The notes under the pieces were generated by a model. It worked only from the letters and a program-made list of their open reading frames with translations. It was not told where the DNA came from and did not search any database. A program made the translations under genes and the position numbers. A stretch of 41,584 nt of DNA from Phyllobacterium brassicacearum (GTDB taxonomy: Bacteria; Pseudomonadota; Alphaproteobacteria; Rhizobiales; Rhizobiaceae): positions 1-41,584 of the forward strand of contig NZ_PGGO01000034.1 of assembly GCF_003010955.1 (NCBI RefSeq), given 5' to 3'. Positions within the stretch are counted from its first letter, which is position 1. Each line of letters begins with the position of its first letter. Positions 13,752 through 23,013 of the stretch are shown piece after piece.

Positions 13752-14396
13752 ATGATGGGAAAGAAGAAGGACGAATACGCATGCTTTAATGATCTAGCTG
13801 CCACTGAGATCGAAGGTGTCGACTATCGAATATGTGTAACCGACCGAACATCCCGTATCGCTATTGTCGCACCCCATGGCGGCTGGATTGAGTCTGCTAC
13901 CTCACAGATTGCGGCGGCCATCGCAGCCGCCGAGTTTTCACTGTATTGCTTCGAAGGACTTAGACCCGGGCGGCCGCATAGTGATCTTCACATAAAGTCA
14001 GAAATATTTGACGAGCCCAAAGCCTGTCACTTGGTGGAGGATACTGAGATCGCCATTGGTGTGCATGGGCGGAAAGATAACGGGGATCAACAGACGGTCT
14101 GGGTCGGCGGGCTGGATTTTGGCCTTCGCGATCGAATTGCCAAGGCATTGATGCAAAATGGATTTAACGCAGTCGTGAGAAACTCCGGCGAAACTCTGGC
14201 TGGCATTGACCGAAACAATATATGCAATCGCGGATCAAGTAAGGCGGGAGTCCAGCTTGAAGTACCGAGGACATTGAGGCATCAGCTTGCCAATAATACT
14301 CCACGGCTTAACAATTTTGCCGATGCCGTGCGTGCGGCGATCGGTCAGTACATCGCCGATGGCGATAGCGTTTCAGACCAGAATGCGATGGGATAA
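13752..14396 (+). CDS. Poly-gamma-glutamate hydrolase family protein
   Basis: A 214-aa protein with the pattern of the phage-type poly-gamma-glutamate hydrolase family (PghP-like): IVAPHGGWIESATSQIAAAIA, SLYCFEG, LHIKSEIFDEP, AIGVHG, VWVGGLD and NICNRGSSKAGVQLEVPRTLR. The candidate zinc ligands and catalytic residues H42, E47, H105 and E170 are all present. The founding members come from Bacillus phages and cut poly-gamma-glutamate capsule. Bacterial homologues are of unknown use. There is no signal peptide, so a cytoplasmic role or phage origin is likely. The start may be the ATG at 13752 or 13755. The gene stands alone. Confidence 0.75.
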   Translation: MMGKKKDEYACFNDLAATEIEGVDYRICVTDRTSRIAIVAPHGGWIESATSQIAAAIAAAEFSLYCFEGLRPGRPHSDLHIKSEIFDEPKACHLVEDTEIAIGVHGRKDNGDQQTVWVGGLDFGLRDRIAKALMQNGFNAVVRNSGETLAGIDRNNICNRGSSKAGVQLEVPRTLRHQLANNTPRLNNFADAVRAAIGQYIADGDSVSDQNAMG

Positions 14397-14629
14397 ACAG
14401 GGTCTCAATGGATATTAATGATCGCGACTTGGCACGCCGCGCCCACAAAATTCCGATAGGGATCCCTCGCCCGTTGATTAATTTACCAGATCATAAACTT
14501 AGACCAACCCGCTTCTCCTCTCCTATGTCGCTTTTGCGCCGCCATTGCGGCCGTCCAGACCAACTCGGACGCGGGCCGAAAGCAGACGTCGCTAGCGACA
14601 GGGCTGGACGGCTTGATTGCGCCGATACT

Positions 14630-16193
14630 GTTGAAAAACTCGTTGTTGCAGGCGCTTGGGGCGCATGATTCAATCCTGTGAGTGATTTGGCAGGGGATCA
14701 GGCGATGATGGGATTTCAGGCGGCTCCGGCGCAGCTCTTCTACGATTTCAGCCTCGATGAGCACGTGCCGGCCGATCATCTTCTGCGCCGGATCGACAAC
14801 CACCTGGACCTCGATAGCGTCCGCACGCAGTTGAATCCCTACTACAGCAACACGGGTCGGCCCTCGATTGATCCAGAATTGATGATGCGGATGCTGATCA
14901 TCGGCTACAGCATGGGTATCCGGTCGGAGCGTCGGCTGTGCGAGGAGGTTCATCTCAATCTCGCCTACCGTTTGTTCTGCCGGCTGGGACTGGACGGCAA
15001 GGTACCGGACCATTCCAGCTTCTCGAAGAACCGCCACGGGCGTTTCCGGCAGAGCAATATCCTTCGGCATCTGTTCGAGACGGTGGTGGAGCGCTGCCTG
15101 GCGCAGGGGCTGGTTGGGACTGAAGGCTTTGCCGTCGATGCCAGCTTGATTGCTGCCGATGCCAACAAACAACGGTCGGTACCTGGCGCAGAATGGAGTG
15201 TCCAAGAGGCGAAGGATAATGCTGGGCGTTCCGTGCAGGAATATCTGGCGGTCCTTGATGACGCCGCTTTTGGTGCGGCCTCGCCCGTGACGCCGAAGTT
15301 CATTTCCCCGTCTGATCCGGCAGCACAGTGGACCGGTGCCCATAAAGGTCATGCTTTCTTTGCCTACGCCACCAACTATCTGATCGATACCGATCACGGC
15401 GTCATTCTTGATGTGGAGGCAACGCGTGCCATCCGGCAGGCCGAGGTCGGAGCATCACGCACGATGATCGATCGAACCGAGAACCGCTTCGGCTTGAAGC
15501 CAGGCTATCTGGTCGCCGATAGCGCTTATGGTTCTGCCGATAATCTGGCTTGGCTGGTCAAGGAAAAGGACATCGCACCGCACATTCCGGTGTTCGACAA
15601 ATCCAACCGAACGGACGGGACCTTCTCGCGTTCGGACTTCACTTGGGATGGCGAGAATGATCGGTACATCTGCGTGGCAGGCAAGGAGCTGAAGCAGTTC
15701 CACCGAACCTATGCAACGCCCAGATCGGGGATCACGAGTGAAGGAACGCGGCTCTACCGCGCACAAAAGAGGGATTGCGACGCCTGCGACCTCAAACAGC
15801 GCTGCTGCCCGAATGCGCCTGCTCGCAAGGTGCCGCGTGATCTCAACGAAGATGCCCGCGATGTCGCCAGAGCGATCGCCGCCACACCCGATTACGAGCG
15901 TTCCCGGCATCGCCGCAAGAAGGTCGAGATGCTCTTCGCTCACCTCAAACGTATTCTCCGGATGGCGCGTTTGAGGCTGCGAGGTCCATGTGGTGCGCGA
16001 GACGAATTCCTGCTTGCCGCAACCGCCCAGAACCTAAGGCAACTGGCGAAACTCAGACCACCAAGGCCACTACACGCCGTCATCACCGCATAAAAGCGGC
16101 CAGGCGCATAAGTGCGGGACAGATAACCGATCATCCTCACGGCAAAGGTCCTGAAAAAGCCCGATCAACAGTTAATCGGCCGAGTTTTTCAAC
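14630..16193 (+). mobile_element. IS1182-family insertion sequence
   Basis: The terminal inverted repeats GTTGAAAAACTCG (14630-14642) and CGAGTTTTTCAAC (16181-16193) are perfect over 13 bases. Similarity continues outward as GATAct and gatATC. They enclose one complete transposase gene. The total of about 1.56 kb fits the family. Exact ends and target duplication cannot be fixed; the outer GATA on both sides may be part of either. It sits at the left border of the 16.3-26.8 kb cargo block. Confidence 0.75.
14678..16093 (+). CDS. IS1182-family transposase
   Basis: A 471-aa DDE transposase, full length for the family. The N-terminal DUF772-type part runs from FYDFSLDEHVPADHLLRRID to RPSIDPELMMRMLIIGYSMGIRSERRLCEEVHLNLAYR. 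The catalytic core shows FAVDASLIAAD, LVADSAYGSADN and, near the C-terminus, RHRRKKVEMLFAHLKRIL. A Cys cluster (CDACDLKQRCC) lies before the last motif, as usual. No frameshift or stop was seen, so it may be active. The first ATG at 14678 or the one at 14705 may be used. Confidence 0.9.
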   Translation: MSDLAGDQAMMGFQAAPAQLFYDFSLDEHVPADHLLRRIDNHLDLDSVRTQLNPYYSNTGRPSIDPELMMRMLIIGYSMGIRSERRLCEEVHLNLAYRLFCRLGLDGKVPDHSSFSKNRHGRFRQSNILRHLFETVVERCLAQGLVGTEGFAVDASLIAADANKQRSVPGAEWSVQEAKDNAGRSVQEYLAVLDDAAFGAASPVTPKFISPSDPAAQWTGAHKGHAFFAYATNYLIDTDHGVILDVEATRAIRQAEVGASRTMIDRTENRFGLKPGYLVADSAYGSADNLAWLVKEKDIAPHIPVFDKSNRTDGTFSRSDFTWDGENDRYICVAGKELKQFHRTYATPRSGITSEGTRLYRAQKRDCDACDLKQRCCPNAPARKVPRDLNEDARDVARAIAATPDYERSRHRRKKVEMLFAHLKRILRMARLRLRGPCGARDEFLLAATAQNLRQLAKLRPPRPLHAVITA

Positions 16194-16323
16194 GATATCC
16201 GCCAATAGCGGATGTCGCTTTTGGGCGGAGATTTGCTCGGGGAGGCCATAGAGGTGCCATTCAATTTCAATTATGCGAGTTTGACGCGGTTCAGATCAAG
16301 AATAACTGACGCCACGAACGGCC

Positions 16324-18564
16324 CTATGGAACCTCTAACAGCACTTCCTCCTTTCGCGCGAAAGGGGGAACAAAATCCGGCTGGAGCCTAAAATTCGGCT
16401 GCGATATCTCGCTCAGGTGATCCACGACTTTCTCGACCGCCGGCAGAACGGTTTCCAGGCGCGCCGCCTCGACGATGCGCACTCGAGGTAGCAAAAGCGT
16501 CTTGTCATCACGAAGGGCTTTGCTCAGCTTTTTCTTCTCGGGTTGAATCTGGTCCTCGTAGCTGTCTTGCACTTTATCCAACGTGCCGTTCAGCGCCTTC
16601 ATATATGCCTGCTTGTGCTTCTCGTATTCTTTGTCACTGATACTGGTGCTGGTCAGAACGCTCGCCGAGTTCGCCCAGATGTCGAAACAATCCGTGTTCC
16701 AGAAGCGGAGGACATGCCTGTTGTACCACTCGCGCTCCAGCTCAGAGAGTCGCAGGTAGCGAACGTCGAACTGATACTGTGGCGCGTTGCTCGCCCCCAC
16801 CAGGCGCGTGAACAGTTGTGACGGCACAACCTTCTTTTGGTATGAATTCCAGATGGTGTGCGTCGTGACAGGCTCGCCAATCGCAAGAATCGGAACGGAG
16901 CTGATCGGCATGTCCAGGTCGCTGCTGAAGCCGTTGGCCGTAAGATCCTCGTGGAACTTGAGCTCGGCATCGCCGGGATCGAGGGGGTCGGGCTCGTGAG
17001 TTGTCTGCTCCCACGCGGTCATGGTGCGCTTCAATTCATCGTTGTCGGTCACTGAGCTGTACTCATTGTGTTGCACAACCACCCCGAAGTTGCTCGTTTG
17101 AATGAGCATGCCGACGTGAAGAGGCAGACGTACCCAACGCGCACGAACCGGACCCGCAAGCTCGGAGTGTGCTGCGTTGATCCGATTCAAAAGTGACAAC
17201 AACACATAAGCCGATCTCACAGAGTGAACACCACAGTCGTGAAGCAATTTGCCGATGAGGTTACGCGGGAACGTATGTGTCAGATAGTTGGGCGGGCCTT
17301 CCGTCAGATTGAGCCTGGAGTGGGTCGTCACTTGCCCGAAATACACGCTGGCGATGTCGACGGTCTCGCGCCAGGCATGAGCGCCTGCCTTGCTTTTGTC
17401 CACGGCCGTCGTGGCCTGGCGAGTGAGCTCGGCGAGTGTTTCTGCGAAGGAGCTGTACAGGAATGCGATCAATTCGTCGTTCTCGACGAGCCTGAGCCGC
17501 CCGCCAAGACGACCCTTGATCAGGGCGCGTCGAAACAAATGCACTGGCGTCGGACGCGAATTCAGCTCCCATGTATGTCCATACGTGACAAGGAAATAAG
17601 CAAGTTGACGGTCTCTCGATACCTGGATGCTGCCGATCCTTTCGCCCCTGACGTTCGGCTCGTCCGTATCGTCGCGGTCGAGTGAATTGAAGATGACGTT
17701 CCGGGCGTTGTGGGGTGGAAACGCGTCCAGAAACCGGTGGAGTTTTGCTCGACCCCGTCCATACCGGAACTCGGTGACACGGATCACCTTGTTCAGAATC
17801 ATCGTGCGGCGGTCATTCTGCAGCTTCAGCTCATCAAGGACTTTCCCGGCTTTCGCGTCTTTCGGAATCTCCGTTGGGCTGAGAAGCATCCACAGTGACA
17901 GCTGCAGATCTTGCAACTTGCGAAGGCCGGCAGCGTCATCGCTGTCTCTTTCCAGTTTGGCCAATGCAAGTTCGAGGAGTTGCTGGAAAATCACCTGCAA
18001 GAGGCGATAGAACTGCTCGATCGCCTCCAGCAGTTGTTCAGGGAGTACTCTCTGGTCAAAAGAGGGGCCTTCTGATCGCACACCCGGCTTCACGGCCGGG
18101 GGCAAGTCGACTTTTGCGAAATGTCGCATCGCACCGCCGAGCCCGTTCAACGCCCGCTGCCATTCCTTCTCACGATTGGTTCCCGTAAGGAGGTCCACCG
18201 TTTGCGGCTGATCCTTCACGATCGTGACGATACCGTGCCAGTTGCCCGCGACCCGCTTGTTCCTGCTGCCAAACCGGGTTTGGGGCCAACTGATCAGGAG
18301 ATCGAATTCCTCGAACCATCCTTTCAGGAGGACGCGGGCCATGAGCGCGTAAAAAAGCTCGTAAGAGATCGCGTGCAGAGGATCCTCGACTCCGGAGAGC
18401 TTGACCAGGTCCCGCGTAAGTTGCACGACAGCAGACTTGTCGCCAGCCTCGACGGCTTCGCACAGTCTTTTGAGGACGACGAGATCGCTGACGTCCGGAG
18501 GATTTCTCGCGATCGCGTCATCCACCTCCTTGTAGAAAACAGTGGCGCTTGAGCCCTTTGCCAT
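16324..18564 (-). CDS. Large unrecognised protein (746 aa), last gene of the RiPP operon
   Basis: I do not recognise this protein. It begins MAKGSSATVFYKEVDDAIARNPPDVSDL and is largely helical and soluble, with no signal peptide or clear membrane helix. Leu-rich helices occur around residues 185-220 (LLEAIEQFYRLLQVIFQQLLELALAKL). A beta-rich part follows, including PVRARWVRLPLHVGMLIQTSNFGVVVQ. The C-terminal region has a charged helix (KEYEKHKQAYMKALNGTLDKVQDSYEDQIQPEKKK). It lies 33 bases after the 790-aa gene on the same strand, so the two probably act together. No nuclease, ATPase or transferase motif was found by eye. Confidence 0.75.
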   Translation of the reverse strand: MAKGSSATVFYKEVDDAIARNPPDVSDLVVLKRLCEAVEAGDKSAVVQLTRDLVKLSGVEDPLHAISYELFYALMARVLLKGWFEEFDLLISWPQTRFGSRNKRVAGNWHGIVTIVKDQPQTVDLLTGTNREKEWQRALNGLGGAMRHFAKVDLPPAVKPGVRSEGPSFDQRVLPEQLLEAIEQFYRLLQVIFQQLLELALAKLERDSDDAAGLRKLQDLQLSLWMLLSPTEIPKDAKAGKVLDELKLQNDRRTMILNKVIRVTEFRYGRGRAKLHRFLDAFPPHNARNVIFNSLDRDDTDEPNVRGERIGSIQVSRDRQLAYFLVTYGHTWELNSRPTPVHLFRRALIKGRLGGRLRLVENDELIAFLYSSFAETLAELTRQATTAVDKSKAGAHAWRETVDIASVYFGQVTTHSRLNLTEGPPNYLTHTFPRNLIGKLLHDCGVHSVRSAYVLLSLLNRINAAHSELAGPVRARWVRLPLHVGMLIQTSNFGVVVQHNEYSSVTDNDELKRTMTAWEQTTHEPDPLDPGDAELKFHEDLTANGFSSDLDMPISSVPILAIGEPVTTHTIWNSYQKKVVPSQLFTRLVGASNAPQYQFDVRYLRLSELEREWYNRHVLRFWNTDCFDIWANSASVLTSTSISDKEYEKHKQAYMKALNGTLDKVQDSYEDQIQPEKKKLSKALRDDKTLLLPRVRIVEAARLETVLPAVEKVVDHLSEISQPNFRLQPDFVPPFARKEEVLLEVP

Positions 18565-18597
18565 AGTCGCGCTTTCTGCAAACTGCAGTCGTTGTCT

Positions 18598-20970
18598 CTA
18601 GACCTTGGGCTTCCACTTCCACTCATTCGGCGACACGCGTTCCCATTCAGGCAGCGAGTGACCCTTGCGCACCAGGACAGCGGTCGTCGGCAGATGCGTT
18701 TCCCACGGATCGCCGACCGGCACTTCACCGAGATCGCCACCGGTGCGTTCCTTGATTTCATCGACGATCGGTTTGTAGAGGGGATGATCGATCGGCGGCT
18801 CGCCCTCATCGTTCCACACGAGGCCCTTCTGCATGAAATAGGAGACCGCCGCCTCGAACCCAACGCGCACCGGCACGACAACGCGCGCGTAGCCTGCCTT
18901 CAGAAACTCTTCGAGTTCGGGATCCATGTTGCGTGCGCGGAACCGGTCGGCCCATCCCCCGGGCCGTGCCCAGAAATAGGGGTAGAACACATATTGGATC
19001 TGATCCCACTCGAAGGCGTGCTCGAAGAAGCGAACCATCGCCCCGTCGGCTTTGGCATCCTCGATGTCGAAGAGTGGCGGGTACAGTGAGCCGCCGCTGG
19101 TGTGCGCGGTATTCAACAGGCCGGCGTGCTCGTTGCGGATAAATGCGAGACAATGCTTTTTCAGCTCCGTCCGGATAATGCGTTCATTGACGGAAGGGGG
19201 ATTGCCAAATTCGAAGGCAAGTCCCTTTTCCGCTTCCTTCTTCTGTTTCAGCGTCTCGACTTCTTGCTGATACCGAAGCAAGACATTCGAGTATGCATCG
19301 GCGATCGTGTCGTAGGTCGACATCGCCCAATCGCGCAACGCCTCGGCCTTGCGCTGGAAGGTGAGCTTGGTGTGCACGCTGTAGTTTGCGGTCTCGTGCG
19401 CGAAAATGTGGATATAGAGCTTGTCATCGTCGGCATAAAGACCACCGTCGCTCGGGAAGATCGTTACCCGGTTGGCGTTCGGCCGATAGAAGCGGAGGCT
19501 GCCTTCCTGGACATCGATCCGTTCGCCTTGTGCCGTCGGACGCCAGTAATCGTGTTCGTTGCCGACACTGAACGAGAAGTGAGGATCTTCGTCCGTAACT
19601 CCCATCACCGTCGTCAACGCCCAGACGGGCCGGTAGCCCTTTGGAATCTGGATCTCGATTTGATTGCGGCTGCGCGGCTGATCTTCCTCTGAATCGTTGC
19701 CCATGCCTTGTGTGACGCTCGCACTCCTCACGAGAAAAATCGGCGGTGGTGCCTTGAGCCCCTTGGTGCCGTAACGAGCACCAAGACGCAGATAATTGCC
19801 CTCATGGATGTGGTTCGCATCCGACGCCTCGACCTCCAGTCTGATCGGCGCAATCGGCAGCTCCGGATCCGGCTGCGGCATCTGCTCGAGGTGCCACATA
19901 TACGACGCCGGCTCCGGAATCATGAAGTCGAACATCTGGCGCAGGCCGTAGTTGAACACCTGCGACTCATAGATCTTGTCGACGAACTGGTAGATGCCAG
20001 CGCTGTGCTCGCCGCTGTCGTTGGTGAGGCGATGCTCGTTGACTTCCTCGATCTCCCGCAGGATCGTTAGTCGCCGTTCTTCACGCACGCGCTCGACGAT
20101 GCGCTCCTTGGACCGCTCGACGACGTCCTTCGCATAGGTAACGGAGTTCTTGAGACCGTTTTCCTCGCTGGTCTGGTTGCTCACGTCGAGCTTGCTTTCG
20201 AACTCGACCGTCGGGCCGTACTTGCCAGACAGTGATAATCCGAATCCGACCTTCTGATCGGCTTGCTGCGTCCGCGTGGTTTCACGATTGAGCTCGAAGC
20301 GCTCGGTGGTCTGCAGCTCCGTCTCTTTTTCGTGCTCCTGTTCCTTAAGCGTGCTGATTACTTCTTCGGTTCGGTCGAGCTGGCGATGGGTGCGGAGCTT
20401 GGACTCGCCGTCGAGAATGTTTTCGATGTGGGCGATTTCGCCGGCCTCATAACGCTTGATTTGCTGCTTCACAACCAGCAGGTCGGCGACACCGACTGCG
20501 TTCAGCTCGGCAGGACGCGGACTCGGCGCGGGCGGTTGTCCGGGGGTATCCGCCGGCTGAGGCGGCGTCAGCGCGCCATCGATCGCGGCGACCAGCTCCC
20601 CGATGTGGGTGCCTGCCAGTGGCACGCCGAGCTTCTCAAGCGTCGACTTTGTCCTCGGAGACAGACGCTTGATGGCACTGTCCTGCAATGTGAACAGGCC
20701 GCGGGAAACCGACAGGTTGAGATCGCGAACCGGATCGAGCTTCTCGAATTCGCGCTGGGCGCTCACCAGATCCCTGGTCTCGCGCATCGGATCGAACGCC
20801 GGCAGGCCGCTGATCACAGGTGGCTTTTGCCGTGCCGACGTCGGCGCGGGCGCGTGTATGGTCGGCGCTGATGCTATCGGCGGCTCGCCGGCCTGAGGGC
20901 GTCGAAATCGAGATTTCGCAGCACGTAAATGCGTAAAGCGAAACAGATTGTTGTCGGCGCTGTTAGCCAT
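18598..20970 (-). CDS. Large unrecognised protein (790 aa) with central charged coil
   Basis: No family recognised. The N-terminal 150 residues are Pro/Ala-rich with a short helical domain (RGLFTLQDSAIKRLSPRTKSTLEKLGVPL). Residues of about 170-330 form a long, highly charged helical stretch (VKQQIKRYEAGEIAHIENILDGESKLR, then EEVISTLKEQEHEKETELQ and ERSKERIVERVREERR) with a short Gly-rich beta piece in it. The remainder is mixed alpha/beta with several Trp/Tyr-rich segments (QIQYVFYPYFWARPGGWADRF). No signal peptide or membrane helix. AAAGGAG lies 10 bases before the ATG. It sits 96 bases after the membrane-protein gene. The coil and size suggest a structural or scaffold component (inference). 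Confidence 0.75.
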   Translation of the reverse strand: MANSADNNLFRFTHLRAAKSRFRRPQAGEPPIASAPTIHAPAPTSARQKPPVISGLPAFDPMRETRDLVSAQREFEKLDPVRDLNLSVSRGLFTLQDSAIKRLSPRTKSTLEKLGVPLAGTHIGELVAAIDGALTPPQPADTPGQPPAPSPRPAELNAVGVADLLVVKQQIKRYEAGEIAHIENILDGESKLRTHRQLDRTEEVISTLKEQEHEKETELQTTERFELNRETTRTQQADQKVGFGLSLSGKYGPTVEFESKLDVSNQTSEENGLKNSVTYAKDVVERSKERIVERVREERRLTILREIEEVNEHRLTNDSGEHSAGIYQFVDKIYESQVFNYGLRQMFDFMIPEPASYMWHLEQMPQPDPELPIAPIRLEVEASDANHIHEGNYLRLGARYGTKGLKAPPPIFLVRSASVTQGMGNDSEEDQPRSRNQIEIQIPKGYRPVWALTTVMGVTDEDPHFSFSVGNEHDYWRPTAQGERIDVQEGSLRFYRPNANRVTIFPSDGGLYADDDKLYIHIFAHETANYSVHTKLTFQRKAEALRDWAMSTYDTIADAYSNVLLRYQQEVETLKQKKEAEKGLAFEFGNPPSVNERIIRTELKKHCLAFIRNEHAGLLNTAHTSGGSLYPPLFDIEDAKADGAMVRFFEHAFEWDQIQYVFYPYFWARPGGWADRFRARNMDPELEEFLKAGYARVVVPVRVGFEAAVSYFMQKGLVWNDEGEPPIDHPLYKPIVDEIKERTGGDLGEVPVGDPWETHLPTTAVLVRKGHSLPEWERVSPNEWKWKPKV

Positions 20971-21066
20971 GGCACGAGCACTCCTTTGTTCAACGCGAGT
21001 TTTGCACCTAAGCTGACACTCCGGCCAGCAACGGACCTGATCTTCGTGCGAGCCATAAACGCTCGA

Positions 21067-22926
21067 TTAGGATCGCCCACCTTCGATTATCATTGGGGTG
21101 GGTCTTGTGATAATCGCCGGCGGTTGTGCTTCTGTCTCCGGCGGAGCGGCAAAATCCAGGAGTGTTGAAACACCGGTCGCTAAAGATTTGTGCTGCAAAG
21201 CCTCAGCGGGCGTGATGCCGCCGAGCTTCTTATGGGGAGTAAACACCCAGTCTTCAGCATCCGATTGCGCCCCAAGAGCCTTTTCCGCTTTGCCCACTAA
21301 ATCGTCCAGGGCAGCAGACGCATTGCGGTCGTAAGGACGACTGACACTCATTCTAAAGGCGTGGGGGACAAAATATCCAAGAACGGCACCACATGCCAGT
21401 CCAGCTAATCCGACTTTGAGAGAGACCGTCCCGATGCCTGGGATTTTGTCCCACGCACCCTGGATCATTTGAGCAAGATAGACCGTGGCCCCCAGTCCGA
21501 TTGCCACTACGGCGGCGTCGATAAGGCGCTTTTGAGTATCGCCAGTCCGCACATCACCCCTGAACCTTATAAAAATAAGTACACTTGCCACTGCTCCAAC
21601 AAAAAACCAGGGCGAAGCCGTTCCGACACGCTTTGGCAAATACAATACTGTTTCGCGGTCCATTGTTAGAGCGCTGTCAGTTGCGAGGGATCCAACCCAC
21701 CTAGCCAGGCCAGACAACGAATTCCAAGTGTTTTCGGGCGTGAAGACTGCCGTAAACAGGGCGATCGTCAGCCAGGTTGCAATCCCCGCTTTGAAAGCTA
21801 TTGTAAGAAAGCATCTTGGGGATCCCTCAGACCAGTCGCGGTTTCTGATAAGCGTCGACCGACTATTAAGCGCGATATACACTGCAGCGCCGTACATGCA
21901 AAAGGCTGATACGGCCGCCTGAGTAGCGATCTTAATAGATGTTTCCATGGAGCCTCCACGAAAGCTTTCCAATACCAGCCAAAAGACCATAGTGATTAGC
22001 GCAACAAGGGCGATAGCTGGGCCCAAGATGTCGATCGGCCTGTACGGGCTTCGGACAGGTATCTTGAAGCCAATGTCACGCAAGACTTCATCAATCTCGC
22101 GCTCGTTTTTTTCCTGGTTGCCAAGGCCCCAACTGATGTAGGCGTACATCCGTTTGAGCAAACCGTTGATAACGGTCTTCAGATCCTCTTCGACTTGATC
22201 AGTTTGAGGTTGGGTGTGCAGTGCGGCTACGTCCTTCTGCACCAAACTGTACTTCTCCTGAATGCCCCTGAAGTCATCACTGAACGGGTGAAAGGCAGCG
22301 GCCTTTAACGGCAGCTCCGCCGCAACACCGATTTGCTTCAGCATATTGAATATAAACGTGGCGCGTGCCCAGCGATGCTCCAAAGAAGCAGGTGGAGCCT
22401 TTAGATCGCTCCTCAAGGCTTCGAGCCTTTCGCGAAAGGGTCCTGACACTGCGCGCAAGACGCGCTCAGGGGGTTCGTAGCGTGCGTCTTCAAGACTCCC
22501 GATCATGCCCTCAACACGCGCAGGCACCAGGTACCACGAATGTACGGAACGCCGCAAAAACTCCTCAACCATAATCACCCACTTGATCCTGGAGTTTGGA
22601 ACAAGTCCAACGAGGAAAAGGGCAACCAGGAGAGCCCAGGCCTCGGCCGGAAGATCCGGGGTACCACCCGTACCGAGCAATCTCATCATCGACGGACCCG
22701 GCCATACTAAAGCGCTGTAAAGAAGCAGGGATACGCAAACATAAGTCAGGCGAGCATTCTTGTAGGCTCCCTGGGTGAACATATGACGCAGTGGGTCAAC
22801 GGTACTCGGCATTGTTTCGCCGCGCGGAAAGGTTGGCTCGTTGAATTTCTGCCAAGCGTAGACCATGACAACAAAGAGGCCGAAAAGGAAATAAATCGAT
22901 TGGTAGTGTCCTGGAAACAGATCCAT
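21067..22926 (-). CDS. Multi-spanning membrane protein with Xre/MbcA/ParS-like C-terminal domain
   Basis: A 619-aa protein starting MDLFPGHYQSIYFLFGLFVVMVYAW, with AAAGGAG 6 bases upstream (the frame also opens at 22944). I count three N-terminal membrane helices. A soluble domain of about 170 residues follows (VEEFLRRSVHSWYLVPARVEGMIGSL onward), then about six more helices. After the last helix comes a cytosolic tail: ALDDLVGKAEKALG, DWVFTPHKKLGGITPAEAL, then a V..LL pattern. This matches the toxin-binding domain of Xre/MbcA/ParS antitoxins (DUF2384). That domain on a membrane protein is unexpected. It follows the radical SAM gene by 87 bases and may be a transporter, sensor or immunity component. 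Confidence 0.7.
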   Translation of the reverse strand: MDLFPGHYQSIYFLFGLFVVMVYAWQKFNEPTFPRGETMPSTVDPLRHMFTQGAYKNARLTYVCVSLLLYSALVWPGPSMMRLLGTGGTPDLPAEAWALLVALFLVGLVPNSRIKWVIMVEEFLRRSVHSWYLVPARVEGMIGSLEDARYEPPERVLRAVSGPFRERLEALRSDLKAPPASLEHRWARATFIFNMLKQIGVAAELPLKAAAFHPFSDDFRGIQEKYSLVQKDVAALHTQPQTDQVEEDLKTVINGLLKRMYAYISWGLGNQEKNEREIDEVLRDIGFKIPVRSPYRPIDILGPAIALVALITMVFWLVLESFRGGSMETSIKIATQAAVSAFCMYGAAVYIALNSRSTLIRNRDWSEGSPRCFLTIAFKAGIATWLTIALFTAVFTPENTWNSLSGLARWVGSLATDSALTMDRETVLYLPKRVGTASPWFFVGAVASVLIFIRFRGDVRTGDTQKRLIDAAVVAIGLGATVYLAQMIQGAWDKIPGIGTVSLKVGLAGLACGAVLGYFVPHAFRMSVSRPYDRNASAALDDLVGKAEKALGAQSDAEDWVFTPHKKLGGITPAEALQHKSLATGVSTLLDFAAPPETEAQPPAIITRPTPMIIEGGRS

Positions 22927-23013
22927 ATCCGACTCCTTTCGCATCCATTGCGCCGAAACACCCTTGATGGATGCAACTTACGCGCGAACGCTTAAGCGCT
23001 CCGGGTGCTCATA

